The position numbers and the translations under genes are program-made. A DNA stretch of 64,000 bases from JBBROS01 sp965213845 (GTDB lineage Bacteria; Pseudomonadota; Alphaproteobacteria; Acetobacterales; Acetobacteraceae): the NCBI GenBank assembly GCA_965213845.1, contig CBDCAI010000004.1, forward strand, positions 744,001 to 808,000, in the 5' to 3' direction. The notes beneath the pieces were generated by a model. That model saw only the letters and a program-made list of their open reading frames with translations, ran no database searches and was not told the DNA's origin. This document shows, piece after piece, positions 57,755-64,000 of this stretch. Within the stretch, counting starts at the first letter, position 1, and every line of letters starts with the position of its first letter.

Positions 57755-59118
57755 AGGAAGCGCGACACCACGCGCTTCACCGCCGGGATCAAAAGCTCCA
57801 TGATCGTCTCCGACCGGGCGACGATCTCGGCCTTGCACGGGCTGCCGCCCGACAACGTCCCCTCGGGCCCGTGCGAGGACGACCACTTGAACCCGCTCGG
57901 CGTGTCCGGATCGATCAGCAGCTCGGCCCGCACCTCGAACGGCGCGCCGCTGGCGGCCAGGGTCGACACCATCTGCTTGTTCTTCAACGCCCGGTTCATG
58001 CCCTCCTGCGTCGACGGCACCTCGGACACCGAGATGACGCGGCCGACGATGAACCCGAACTCCTCCCGCTTGGCCGTCGACGGCAGCACCTCCACGTTCA
58101 TGCCCGGCCGCACCCGCTTGCCCTCGGTCGGCTGCACGTACAGCGTCGCCATCAGCGGGATGGGCGGCCCCCGGCGGGCTGCGCCCGGCTCGTTCGCGCC
58201 CGGCCCGTTCACCCCCGGCCCGTTCACCCCCGGCGTGTCCGCCGGGATCAGCGTCATCAAGGCGCCGCCCCGCTCCACCAGCTCGCCCTCGTTCACCTTC
58301 AGCTCCGCCACGATCCCGTCATACGGACTCGTCACGACATCGATCCGGCTCATCCGGCTGCCCAGCATGTCCACATGCCGCTGCGCCGACGCGAGCTTCA
58401 GCTGCAGGCCCATCGTCTCGCGCTCGCGTTCCGTCCGGTGCGTGTTCTCCTCGACGTCGAGCTGCTTGCGGGCGTTCTGGTTGCGCGACTGCTCCTCATA
58501 CGCCTGGCCCAGCTCCACCCGCGTCTGCAGCACCGCCTGCTTCGACACGAAGCCCTTCTCCGAAAGCTCCTGCTGGCCGCGCAGCCGCTCCGACAGCCAG
58601 CCGATCCGTTGCGTCGTGAAGGCGATGCTCGCCTCCAGGTTCTTCTTCTGCTGCTCCCGGAAGCCGTCCTGCGACGACGTGCTGCGGTCCTGGAAGTCGG
58701 CGGTCTTTTGCAGCTGGTCCTGCGCGTCCCGCAGCTCCGCCCGCGCCTGGTCGATCTCCTGCCGCAGATCGGGCTGCTCCAGCTGGGCCACCGCCTGTCC
58801 GATCGCCACGCGGTCGCCCAGGTGCACGTTCAGCACCCGCAGCTGCCCGCCGGTCACGGCCGTCACGTCCCGCACGCCGGCCGGGCTGAGCAGGATGCCC
58901 TCCGCGTTGATCTTGACCGGGACGGTGATGAACACGCTGGCGACGATGCCGGTCACGAGCATGATCGCACCGACCATAAGCAGCAGCCACGCGCCGGGAC
59001 GGACGATGGCCGCAGCCATGTTGAGCTGGTCGGGCGACGCCATCCGGTCCAGCGCCGCCGACCGGAACAACCCGGGACCGGGTGGTGTGGCGGGGGTCGG
59101 TTCGGTGGTCGCGCTCAT
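57751..59118 (-). CDS. HlyD family secretion protein (NHLM-type adaptor)
   Basis: 455-residue membrane fusion protein that would link the ABC exporter to an outer-membrane channel. One membrane helix (WLLLMVGAIMLVTGIVASVF) near residue 45 is followed by a biotinyl-lipoyl-like segment (INAEGILLSPAGVRDVTAV), a long coiled-coil hairpin (about residues 115-265, rich in Glu, Gln and Arg) and a second beta part. ATG 59118 is preferred over 59124 because GGAAGG is seven bases before it. An inserted GVNGP-type pentapeptide repeat lies near residue 300. No TolC-type gene is in the window. Confidence 0.9.
   Translation of the reverse strand: MSATTEPTPATPPGPGLFRSAALDRMASPDQLNMAAAIVRPGAWLLLMVGAIMLVTGIVASVFITVPVKINAEGILLSPAGVRDVTAVTGGQLRVLNVHLGDRVAIGQAVAQLEQPDLRQEIDQARAELRDAQDQLQKTADFQDRSTSSQDGFREQQKKNLEASIAFTTQRIGWLSERLRGQQELSEKGFVSKQAVLQTRVELGQAYEEQSRNQNARKQLDVEENTHRTERERETMGLQLKLASAQRHVDMLGSRMSRIDVVTSPYDGIVAELKVNEGELVERGGALMTLIPADTPGVNGPGVNGPGANEPGAARRGPPIPLMATLYVQPTEGKRVRPGMNVEVLPSTAKREEFGFIVGRVISVSEVPSTQEGMNRALKNKQMVSTLAASGAPFEVRAELLIDPDTPSGFKWSSSHGPEGTLSGGSPCKAEIVARSETIMELLIPAVKRVVSRFL
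58181..58240. repeat. 15-bp tandem repeat inside the HlyD-like gene
   Basis: Four 15-base units, differing by a few bases (for example GCGCCCGGCCCGTTC and ACCCCCGGCCCGTTC), encode the pentapeptide series GVNGP/GANEP in the minus-strand HlyD-like protein. The repeat stays in frame and forms a flexible loop insertion after the coiled coil. Confidence 0.8.
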
Positions 59119-59222
59119 GGGCATACCTTCCGGACGGATGGCGACGCCTGGTGCGGCTGGACGACGCGGCGCTCGAGGCGAGGCCTCAAACGCTAACGGA
59201 AACTTGATCGATGCGCAACCAC

Positions 59223-59254
59223 GGGTGCGCGGACGGACCCCCGCCCGCGCACCC
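59223..59254 (-). terminator. Strong GC hairpin after the first His-rich substrate gene
   Basis: A perfect 10-bp stem (59223-59232 with 59245-59254, arm GGGTGCGCGG) with a 12-base loop lies in the 150-base gap between the 563-residue GG-leader protein and the HlyD-like gene. On the minus strand no T-run follows, so it is more likely an attenuator or mRNA 3'-end stabiliser than a complete intrinsic terminator. It could give higher substrate than exporter expression. Confidence 0.5.
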
Positions 59255-59268
59255 GGCGCTGCACCCCG

Positions 59269-60960
59269 TTAGTAGGACTTAAGCGCGTGCGCCACCTCGT
59301 GCACTGCCGTGCTTGCGGCGTTCTCGACGGCGTGACCGACGGTCGCCGCGACATGCGCCACCTCGTGCACCGCCTGGGTCGCCACATGCTCGACGTCATG
59401 CACCGCAGTCGTCGCCCCGTGCGCGATCGTGACGCCCACATGCGCCACCTCGTGCACCGCGTTGGAAACGCCGTGCGCCACCTGGTGCTCGACGCCGCTC
59501 AAGCCGTGCAGCGCCGTCTGGATGCCGCCCGCGACCGCGTGTTCGGCGGTGTGGATGCCGCCGGCCACCGCGTGTTCGGCGGTATGGATGCCGCCGGCCA
59601 CCGCGTGTTCGGCGGTATGGATGCCGCCGGCCACCGCGTGTTCGGCGGTGTGAAGACCACCGGAGATCGCGTGTTCGGCGGTATGGAGGCTGCCGGCGAT
59701 CGCGTGTTCGGCGGTATGTGCCGCATCGGTCGCACCATGCGCGATCGTGTTGGCCAGGCCGGTCGCCCCGTGCGCCACCGTGTTGGCCGCGTCTGTCGCC
59801 CCATGCGCCACCGTGTTGGCCGCGTCCGTGGCCCCGTGCGCCACCGTGTGCGCCGCGTCCGTCGCCCCGTGCGCGAGGGTGTTCGCCGCGTCCGTGGCGC
59901 CATGGATGACGGTCTGCCCGACCTCCGTGTGCGCGATCGCCTCGCCCACCGCCGTGGCACCATGGGCCACCGCGTTCAGGTCGATGCCGACGTGGATGTC
60001 GCCGCTCAACCCCACGATGCCGATCGCCGCGCCTATATGGATGTCTCCCGTCAACTTGCCGTCGTGGAAATCGGCCCCGCCCGCAACGCCGATCCCGACG
60101 GTGCCCGGCGACGTGACGCCGATCCCCACGCCCAGCTCGCCGCCATGACCCTGGACGCCCAGCTTCTCGGTGACGCTCGCCGAGTCGCCGGCGAACGACG
60201 AAGCCCCGCTGCGGAGGCCGTAATGCGCCTCGCCATCCGCATCGGTGTAGCGGCCCGCATGCCCCTCCGCCGCGGCGTTGGCCGAAACCCCGACCGTCAC
60301 CGTCGTCGTCTGGTTTCCGTCGAAGCCGTTGTGCAGGCTGCCAGCCTGCGTCTGCCCGACCGATACCGTCGCATGCACCTCGCCCTCGGCGCCCACGCTG
60401 GCTCCGACCAGGCCCACGCTCGCATGCACCGTTCCGTGCCCACCGCCCTCGGCCGTCACCGATACGCCGTGGCCGACGTTCAGCGTCTCTGACGCCCCGA
60501 TCGCGCCCGTGACATGGGCGCTGACGCTCGTCGGCCCGACATGGGCCTCGGCGTCGCCGCCCGCATGCGCCTCGGCGACGACGCTCACGCCATGGCCCAG
60601 GTTCAACGTGTCCGAGACACCCGCCCCGGCCGCCGCCGTGGCGCCCACGTTGCGGCCGTCATGCGTCGTGCCCGCCGTCGCACCCGCATGGCCCTCGAGC
60701 GTCACGCTCACGCCATGCCCCGCGTCGCCCGTCACGGAGACGCTGGTGTTCGCGTTGTGCGCCCCGTCCACTGCCGCGCCGGTGCCGCCGGGATGCAGAT
60801 GCAGCTCCTCATGCCCCTGCAGCCCCGCCCACTGCGTGTCGTCCTTCGGGCGCACCTGCACCGAGGTGCCGGCGCCGCCCGAGACACTCTCCAGCACGTC
60901 GATGTCGATCTCGTCCGCGTCGATCGTGACGGTGATCTTGGGTGCGTTCTTCTTGGCCAT
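59269..60960 (-). CDS. Putative exported double-glycine-leader protein with His-rich 11-residue repeats
   Basis: 563-residue protein of no known family. The first 29 residues are an acidic leader ending in VLESVSGG, followed by AG: a C39 double-glycine site. Residues 30-345 are Gly/Ala/Val/Thr-rich and carry recurring GHGVSVTxE segments, suggesting beta structure. Residues 347-480 are twelve 11-residue repeats (first type VAHGATDAANT, then six HTAEHAVAGGI-like units), and residues 481-563 hold degenerate units with VHEVAH three times. Hendecads predict an amphipathic helix with histidines at i and i+4, a metal-binding arrangement. Its start has AGAAGG upstream. It precedes the export genes on the same strand, so it is the likely substrate. 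Confidence 0.85.
   Translation of the reverse strand: MAKKNAPKITVTIDADEIDIDVLESVSGGAGTSVQVRPKDDTQWAGLQGHEELHLHPGGTGAAVDGAHNANTSVSVTGDAGHGVSVTLEGHAGATAGTTHDGRNVGATAAAGAGVSDTLNLGHGVSVVAEAHAGGDAEAHVGPTSVSAHVTGAIGASETLNVGHGVSVTAEGGGHGTVHASVGLVGASVGAEGEVHATVSVGQTQAGSLHNGFDGNQTTTVTVGVSANAAAEGHAGRYTDADGEAHYGLRSGASSFAGDSASVTEKLGVQGHGGELGVGIGVTSPGTVGIGVAGGADFHDGKLTGDIHIGAAIGIVGLSGDIHVGIDLNAVAHGATAVGEAIAHTEVGQTVIHGATDAANTLAHGATDAAHTVAHGATDAANTVAHGATDAANTVAHGATGLANTIAHGATDAAHTAEHAIAGSLHTAEHAISGGLHTAEHAVAGGIHTAEHAVAGGIHTAEHAVAGGIHTAEHAVAGGIQTALHGLSGVEHQVAHGVSNAVHEVAHVGVTIAHGATTAVHDVEHVATQAVHEVAHVAATVGHAVENAASTAVHEVAHALKSY
59521..59718. repeat. 33-bp tandem repeat, six units (HTAEH block)
   Basis: Six units of exactly 33 bases (59521-59553, then every 33 bases to 59718) lie inside the His-rich protein gene; units two and three are identical. 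They encode the 11-residue unit with HTAEH. The in-frame unit length and the absence of spacers show that this is a protein repeat. Confidence 0.9.
59723..59920. repeat. 33-bp tandem repeat, six units (VAHGATDAAN block)
   Basis: A second set of six 33-base units (59723-59755 and onward to 59920), more diverged than the first, encodes the 11-residue unit AHGATDAANTV. The two blocks are nearly contiguous and share their unit length, so they probably arose from one ancestral hendecad. Confidence 0.85.
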
Positions 60961-61017
60961 GATGGGGTCCTTCTGAATAGAGAGACGTGCTGGATAGGCA
61001 GACATAGGTCAGGCTGA

Positions 61018-61039
61018 CCGTGCCCGATGCCGGGCACGG
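61018..61039 (-). terminator. Hairpin between the two His-rich substrate genes
   Basis: CCGTGCCCG at 61018-61026 and CGGGCACGG at 61031-61039 make a perfect 9-bp stem with an ATGC tetraloop. It follows the stop of the 239-residue GG-leader gene by 44 bases on the minus strand and has no T-tract. Like the hairpin at 59223-59254, it could stabilise or attenuate the substrate transcript. Confidence 0.5.
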
Positions 61040-61083
61040 CGGGTTCGCCAGTGAAACGATCAAGCGTCGTTCGGCAGGTCGGC

Positions 61084-61803
61084 CTAGGGCTGGTGCGGGA
61101 CGTTCTTGATCTCGTCCCAGCCAGGCTTCTGACCGGTCCCCGGCGACCCGGGCTCCGGCTTGTGGTGTTCGCCATGGTGCAGCTTGTGCAGCGTCTCTTC
61201 GATCTTGTGCTTCGGATCGTTATCGAGCTTGGGATCGTGATGCGCCGGCCCCTTGTGTGGCTCCTTGTGCTCGCCCGGCTCGTGCAGCACCGGGCCCGTA
61301 TGATGCGACGGCTTCCCGTGCTCGCCCGGCTCGTGCAGCACCGGGCCCGTCGTGTGCGGCTTTCCATGCTCGCCCGGCTCGTGCAGCACCGGGCCCGTGT
61401 GATGCGACGGCTTCCCGTGCTCGCCCGGCTCGTGCAGCACCGGGCCCGTATGATGCGACGGCTTCCCGTGCTCGCCCGGCTCGTGCAGCACCGGGCCCGT
61501 ATGGTGCGACGGCTTCCCGTGCTCGCCCGGCTCGTGCAGCACCGGACCCGTCGTGTGCGGCTTGCCGTGCTCATGCGCCGGCTCATGCGCGATCGGGCCG
61601 GGGCTCGTGACCGGGCCGTGGCCGCCCACCGGCGCGTGCTCCGCACCCCCGAGGGCGTGCGGGACGCTTCCCGTGTCCGGCGCATGGTGCGTCGCGGCCC
61701 AGTCGTCGGTCGAGCTCGACGCCTGCTTCACGGGGGCGCCGGCTCCTCCGACGATCTGGTTCAGCATGCTGTCGTCCAGCTCGTCGTCATGCTTGCCTGG
61801 CAT
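61084..61803 (-). CDS. Putative exported double-glycine-leader protein with His/Pro/Gly repeats
   Basis: 239-residue protein of no known family. A 20-residue acidic leader (DDELDDSMLNQIVGG) ends at Gly19-Gly20 and is followed by AG, as in the larger neighbour. Residues 83-182 are six near-identical units of 16 or 17 residues (SHHTGPVLHEPGEHGKP). I count 41 histidines in 239 residues, with His-His pairs and many Pro and Gly, so the mature part is probably extended and metal-binding. The end (KIEETLHKLHHGEHHKP) may be helical. It is the first gene of the minus-strand export cluster. A function is not known; metal chelation is inference. Confidence 0.82.
   Translation of the reverse strand: MPGKHDDELDDSMLNQIVGGAGAPVKQASSSTDDWAATHHAPDTGSVPHALGGAEHAPVGGHGPVTSPGPIAHEPAHEHGKPHTTGPVLHEPGEHGKPSHHTGPVLHEPGEHGKPSHHTGPVLHEPGEHGKPSHHTGPVLHEPGEHGKPHTTGPVLHEPGEHGKPSHHTGPVLHEPGEHKEPHKGPAHHDPKLDNDPKHKIEETLHKLHHGEHHKPEPGSPGTGQKPGWDEIKNVPHQP
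61258..61557. repeat. 48/51-bp tandem repeat in the smaller His-rich gene
   Basis: Six units, four of 51 bases and two of 48, cover 300 bases and encode the 17- or 16-residue HEPGEHGKP units. Units are nearly identical at DNA level, with occasional silent changes, which points to recent expansion or gene-conversion-like homogenisation. Confidence 0.9.
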
Positions 61804-62083
61804 AGATCGTCTCCCGGTTTGACCCGTTGGCCGCAGGATGCCGGCGCCGGATCGTTCTGTTCACGACGATGTGCTTAAGCCCGCCACGAAGGCCCTTTTC
61901 GGAAATCGTGTCCACTTTGGCAGAGTTCGGCGCCCAAGATTGAACCCGCGGCGCACCCGCCCCTTCCGAAGGCCCGCTAATCACGCGGTATTACTGCCAA
62001 ATAACCATTCAAACTGGTTGCGATCACTTGAGCCACGCCAGAACCGTCCCGTAGATCGCCCACCGCACCGGAGGACCCGAGAC
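61804..62083. promoter_or_regulatory. Divergent promoter region for the export cluster
   Basis: This 280-base gap between the minus-strand His-rich gene and the plus-strand small gene at 62084 is the longest non-coding stretch in the window and includes an AT-richer part (about 61980-62035). It should contain the promoters for both directions. I could not identify a convincing -35/-10 pair or operator palindrome. Confidence 0.4.
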
Positions 62084-62374
62084 ATGAAGTTCATGATCAC
62101 CATCGCCCCGCGGGAAGGGGCCGACCTCGCCATGATCCAGCAGGCCAATCCAGCGTCCGCCAAGGTCGTCTGGGATCTCTATCTGTCGGGCATGATCCGT
62201 GAGATGTACGTCCGGGAAGACGACCTCGGCACCGTCTTCATCGCCGAGGCGCCGGACGCCGTCACCGTCCGCGACGCGCTGGCTGCGGCACCGCTGATCC
62301 AAAGCGGCCAGGTCACCGGAGAGATCGTCGGGCTCAAGCCGTTCTCTCCGCTTGCAACCGCATTCGCCGCCTGA
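62084..62374 (+). CDS. Small muconolactone-isomerase-like (dimeric alpha-beta barrel) protein
   Basis: 96-residue protein that starts at ATG 62084 behind GGAGGA. The pattern of an N-terminal strand (MKFMITIAP), a helix, the strand pair MIREMYVREDDLGTVFIAEA, a helix (VRDALAAAPLI) and a last strand ending in LKPF fits the dimeric alpha-beta barrel group, close to muconolactone isomerase-like or YciI-like proteins. Catalytic residues cannot be assigned. It is divergent from the export cluster, with no clear functional tie. Confidence 0.65.
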   Translation: MKFMITIAPREGADLAMIQQANPASAKVVWDLYLSGMIREMYVREDDLGTVFIAEAPDAVTVRDALAAAPLIQSGQVTGEIVGLKPFSPLATAFAA

Positions 62375-62410
62375 CCCGCCGGAACGCCTGACCCGAAACC
62401 GCCTGCCGCG

Positions 62411-63367
62411 TCAGACGACGACGCGGCAGGCGGCCAGTTCGGCCGCCAGCCCGCCCCATCCCTGCCCCGCCGCCGCACCGACGGCATCGTCCAGCTCGGC
62501 ATTCACCCGCGCCAGCACCGCCGCCAACCCCCCGGCCCCGATCGCCCGCCACACCTCGGCCCACGCCCGCGCCTCCGGCTGCGGCAACCCCGCCGACCGG
62601 TCCCGGCACAGCGCCCACGCCGCCCGGCCCGCCGGATCCAGCGCCAGCTCCAACGCGTTCTGCTGACCGCTCCGCACGTCCTCCGTCGCGTCCTGCACGT
62701 CGTCCACCAGGCGCCAGGCGACCGAGAACCGCTCGACCACCCGGCACAGCGCGCCCGCTCCCGCAGGACCCGCAACGATCCCCCCGTACAGCAGCGGCGC
62801 CACGCGCCAGATCCCCACCTGCTGCACCATCCGGCTCGCATGGCCCTCCAGGCTCGTGGCGACGCCCGGCCGATGCGAGCTCGCCAGATACTCCGCCACC
62901 AGCCCCTGTACCGCCGCCCCCGGCACCCCCGCCCGCTCCCGCAGCCGTTCGGCGGCGTCCGAGAACGCCTGCCACGCGAGGCTGCGCAGATGCAGCCGCA
63001 CCAGGTCCGGCGCCAGTTGCCCATCGGCCAGGTGGTCGTCCCACAGATGCAGGAACAGCGACATCGCCTGCACCCGGCACGCCAGCTGCAACGCCTGGTC
63101 ATCCGGCGCCGGCAGCCAGTGCAGGAACGACCAGACCGGCCGATAGAACAGCGCGATGAACAGGCGGACCCCGCCCCCGTAGCCGGCCAGCGCCGCCTCC
63201 GCCTCCGCGCGCAACGCCGGTGGAAGCGCCGCGGCCAGCCCCATCACCTCCGCATTCAGCCGCGCCGTCAGGGCATCGATGGCCTGATCCGGCGAAGGCC
63301 GCCCGAAATCGACCGCCAGCAGCGGGTCCGCGGCGGAACCCAGCAGCGGCGAGACGAACCCGCTCAT
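62411..63367 (-). CDS. Class I isoprenoid biosynthesis enzyme (prenyl/terpene synthase-like)
   Basis: 318-residue, largely helical protein with two aspartate motifs of class I isoprenoid synthases: DDHLAD (Asp110, Asp111, Asp115) and DDVQD (Asp222, Asp223, Asp226), which bind Mg2+ and the diphosphate. The spacing between them (112 residues) is somewhat shorter than in farnesyl diphosphate synthases and the remaining sequence is divergent, so it may be a specialised synthase or transferase. The start overlaps the stop of the flavoprotein gene (ATGA), so both act together. Product unknown. Confidence 0.7.
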   Translation of the reverse strand: MSGFVSPLLGSAADPLLAVDFGRPSPDQAIDALTARLNAEVMGLAAALPPALRAEAEAALAGYGGGVRLFIALFYRPVWSFLHWLPAPDDQALQLACRVQAMSLFLHLWDDHLADGQLAPDLVRLHLRSLAWQAFSDAAERLRERAGVPGAAVQGLVAEYLASSHRPGVATSLEGHASRMVQQVGIWRVAPLLYGGIVAGPAGAGALCRVVERFSVAWRLVDDVQDATEDVRSGQQNALELALDPAGRAAWALCRDRSAGLPQPEARAWAEVWRAIGAGGLAAVLARVNAELDDAVGAAAGQGWGGLAAELAACRVVV

Positions 63368-64000
63368 CCGATGTAGCGCCCGGGCGCCAGGATCCCGGCC
63401 GGGTCGACCGCGGCCTTCACCGCCCGCAGCAGCGTGTCCCGCCCGGGCTCCTCGGCCCGCTCCGCCATCTCGGCGATGCCGAGCCGGTAGGCCGCCAGGC
63501 CGTTCGCCCGCATCCAGGCATGCACCGCGGCGGCGCAGCCGGCGGCGCGGGCATCGCCCCCGGGTTCGTCACGGTCATAGAACAGCCCCACCACCGCCCG
63601 CACGGTCCGCCCGTCCGCGGCGCGCAGCGACAGCGCCGGCCCGAAGCCATGCCGGGCCAGCACGGCCCCGATCGCCCCCACCGCCCCGGCGACCACCTCC
63701 CCCTGCATCGGCAGCGCGGGCGCGATCCAGACGACCCCGCACCGGTCCCGGTCGGGGTCGGGGTCGGCCGGCATACCGCCCGGCTTCGCGGCATAGGCGC
63801 CGCGCAGGCCCTCGCCGCCGACCCATTCGGCGTCCATGCCCGACAGCCGCCCGTCCTCGATCCCGCCCACACCCGGCGCGGTCCCGCCGCTGGCGTGCAG
63901 CAGCGCCGCCGCCCGCTCCCGCCGCAGCGCCAGGTCGGCCTGGGTGTCGCCCCAGACCGTCACGACCGCGATCCAGTCACCGCCGCTGCCGGGTCCCGCG
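63364..64000 (-). CDS. FAD-linked oxidase of the VAO/PCMH family, C-terminal part (cut by window edge)
   Basis: 212 codons of the 3' end of a gene that begins beyond the window; the frame is open to position 64000 (AGPGSGGDWIAVVTVWGD at the edge), so the GTG at 63963 is not the true start. The end, LRAVKAAVDPAGILAPGRYIG, is the typical C-terminus of FAD-linked oxidases such as 4-cresol dehydrogenase and vanillyl-alcohol oxidase (DPxGILAPGR). The N-terminal FAD-binding domain is not visible. It overlaps the isoprenoid-synthase-like gene. The substrate is unknown; oxidation of a phenol or a prenyl-derived alcohol is possible. Confidence 0.75.
   Translation of the reverse strand, partial: AGPGSGGDWIAVVTVWGDTQADLALRRERAAALLHASGGTAPGVGGIEDGRLSGMDAEWVGGEGLRGAYAAKPGGMPADPDPDRDRCGVVWIAPALPMQGEVVAGAVGAIGAVLARHGFGPALSLRAADGRTVRAVVGLFYDRDEPGGDARAAGCAAAVHAWMRANGLAAYRLGIAEMAERAEEPGRDTLLRAVKAAVDPAGILAPGRYIG

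Noticed and set aside
59521..59920. Regular short repeats resembling a CRISPR array
   Set aside because: Units are directly adjacent with no unique spacers, have lengths divisible by three and lie inside a well-formed coding frame.
59287..60492. 400-codon plus-strand frame opposite the His-rich repeat protein
   Set aside because: Repeats give open frames on both strands; the minus strand has the leader, the GG site, a ribosome site and operon context, the plus strand has none.
59270..60700. HEVAH (HExxH) in the repeat protein as a zinc metallopeptidase
   Set aside because: The motif occurs three times in degenerate 11-residue repeats and there is no third ligand or protease fold around it.
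61258..61557. Second CRISPR-like or satellite array
   Set aside because: The 48/51-base units encode near-identical peptides in the minus-strand frame and have no spacers.
61027..61878. 283-codon plus-strand frame opposite the smaller His-rich gene
   Set aside because: It is a mirror of the repeat (RPARAAPGP-type periodicity in related frames), lacks a start signal and crosses the intergenic hairpin.

Overview
The window is very GC-rich DNA (about 70% by eye) with strong G/C third-position bias, tight operons, many 1-4 base ATGA/GTGA stop-start overlaps and almost no non-coding space. The gene content (several complete branched-chain-amino-acid-type and peptide-type ABC importers, LLM flavin oxidoreductases, CocE-like hydrolase, Rieske oxygenase, SMP-30) suggests a metabolically versatile alphaproteobacterium, perhaps of the Acetobacteraceae/Roseomonas type. 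This placement is inference from gene style only. I see no rRNA, tRNA, CRISPR array, transposase or phage gene, and no stretch over 300 bases without a gene.

Layout. (1) 1-12070: tail of one Liv-type importer; an LLM oxidoreductase; two opposed 3-hydroxyisobutyrate-dehydrogenase-like enzymes; a CocE/NonD hydrolase; a complete second Liv-type importer (binding protein, two permeases, two ATPases); an ACMSD-family amidohydrolase. (2) 12176-24621: a minus-strand run of a Dpp/Opp-type importer, a TetR regulator and an aromatic FAD monooxygenase; divergently, a large peptide-type binding protein and a binding protein coupled to a NicX/M29-like metalloenzyme. (3) 24688-34943: a phthalate-type aromatic catabolic module: Rieske oxygenase, VanB/PDR-type reductase, MarR regulator, a third Liv-type importer with fused LivH-LivM permease, a 4,5-dihydroxyphthalate-decarboxylase-like protein and a Pht4-like dehydrogenase. 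Two near-identical inverted-repeat sites in the two divergent promoters tie it to the MarR. (4) 34954-45587: a peptide-type binding protein and an eight-gene acyl-CoA operon (crotonase, NDP-forming CoA ligase, two acyl-CoA dehydrogenases, SDR, tandem SDR fusion, double CMD protein, TetR) behind a palindromic operator. (5) 45529-52124: gluconolactonase-like protein, binding protein, LLM oxidoreductase with a small partner, LysR with a T-N11-A box, PNPOx-like protein, proline-rich lipoprotein.

(6) 52138-61803 is the most unusual region: an NHLM-type peptide export system (C39 peptidase-ABC transporter, partner ABC transporter with an extended N-terminus, HlyD-like adaptor, cNMP-binding protein). 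It is preceded in the same direction by two genes for long, repetitive, histidine-rich proteins, each starting with a short double-glycine leader. One has 11-residue repeats with HxxxH pairs, the other 16/17-residue His/Pro/Gly repeats. I infer that these are the exported substrates. No RiPP-modifying enzyme is visible, so this looks like a protein-export rather than a classical bacteriocin locus.

(7) 62084-64000: a small alpha/beta-barrel-like protein, then a class I isoprenoid-synthase-like enzyme translationally coupled to a VAO/PCMH-type flavoprotein cut by the window edge.
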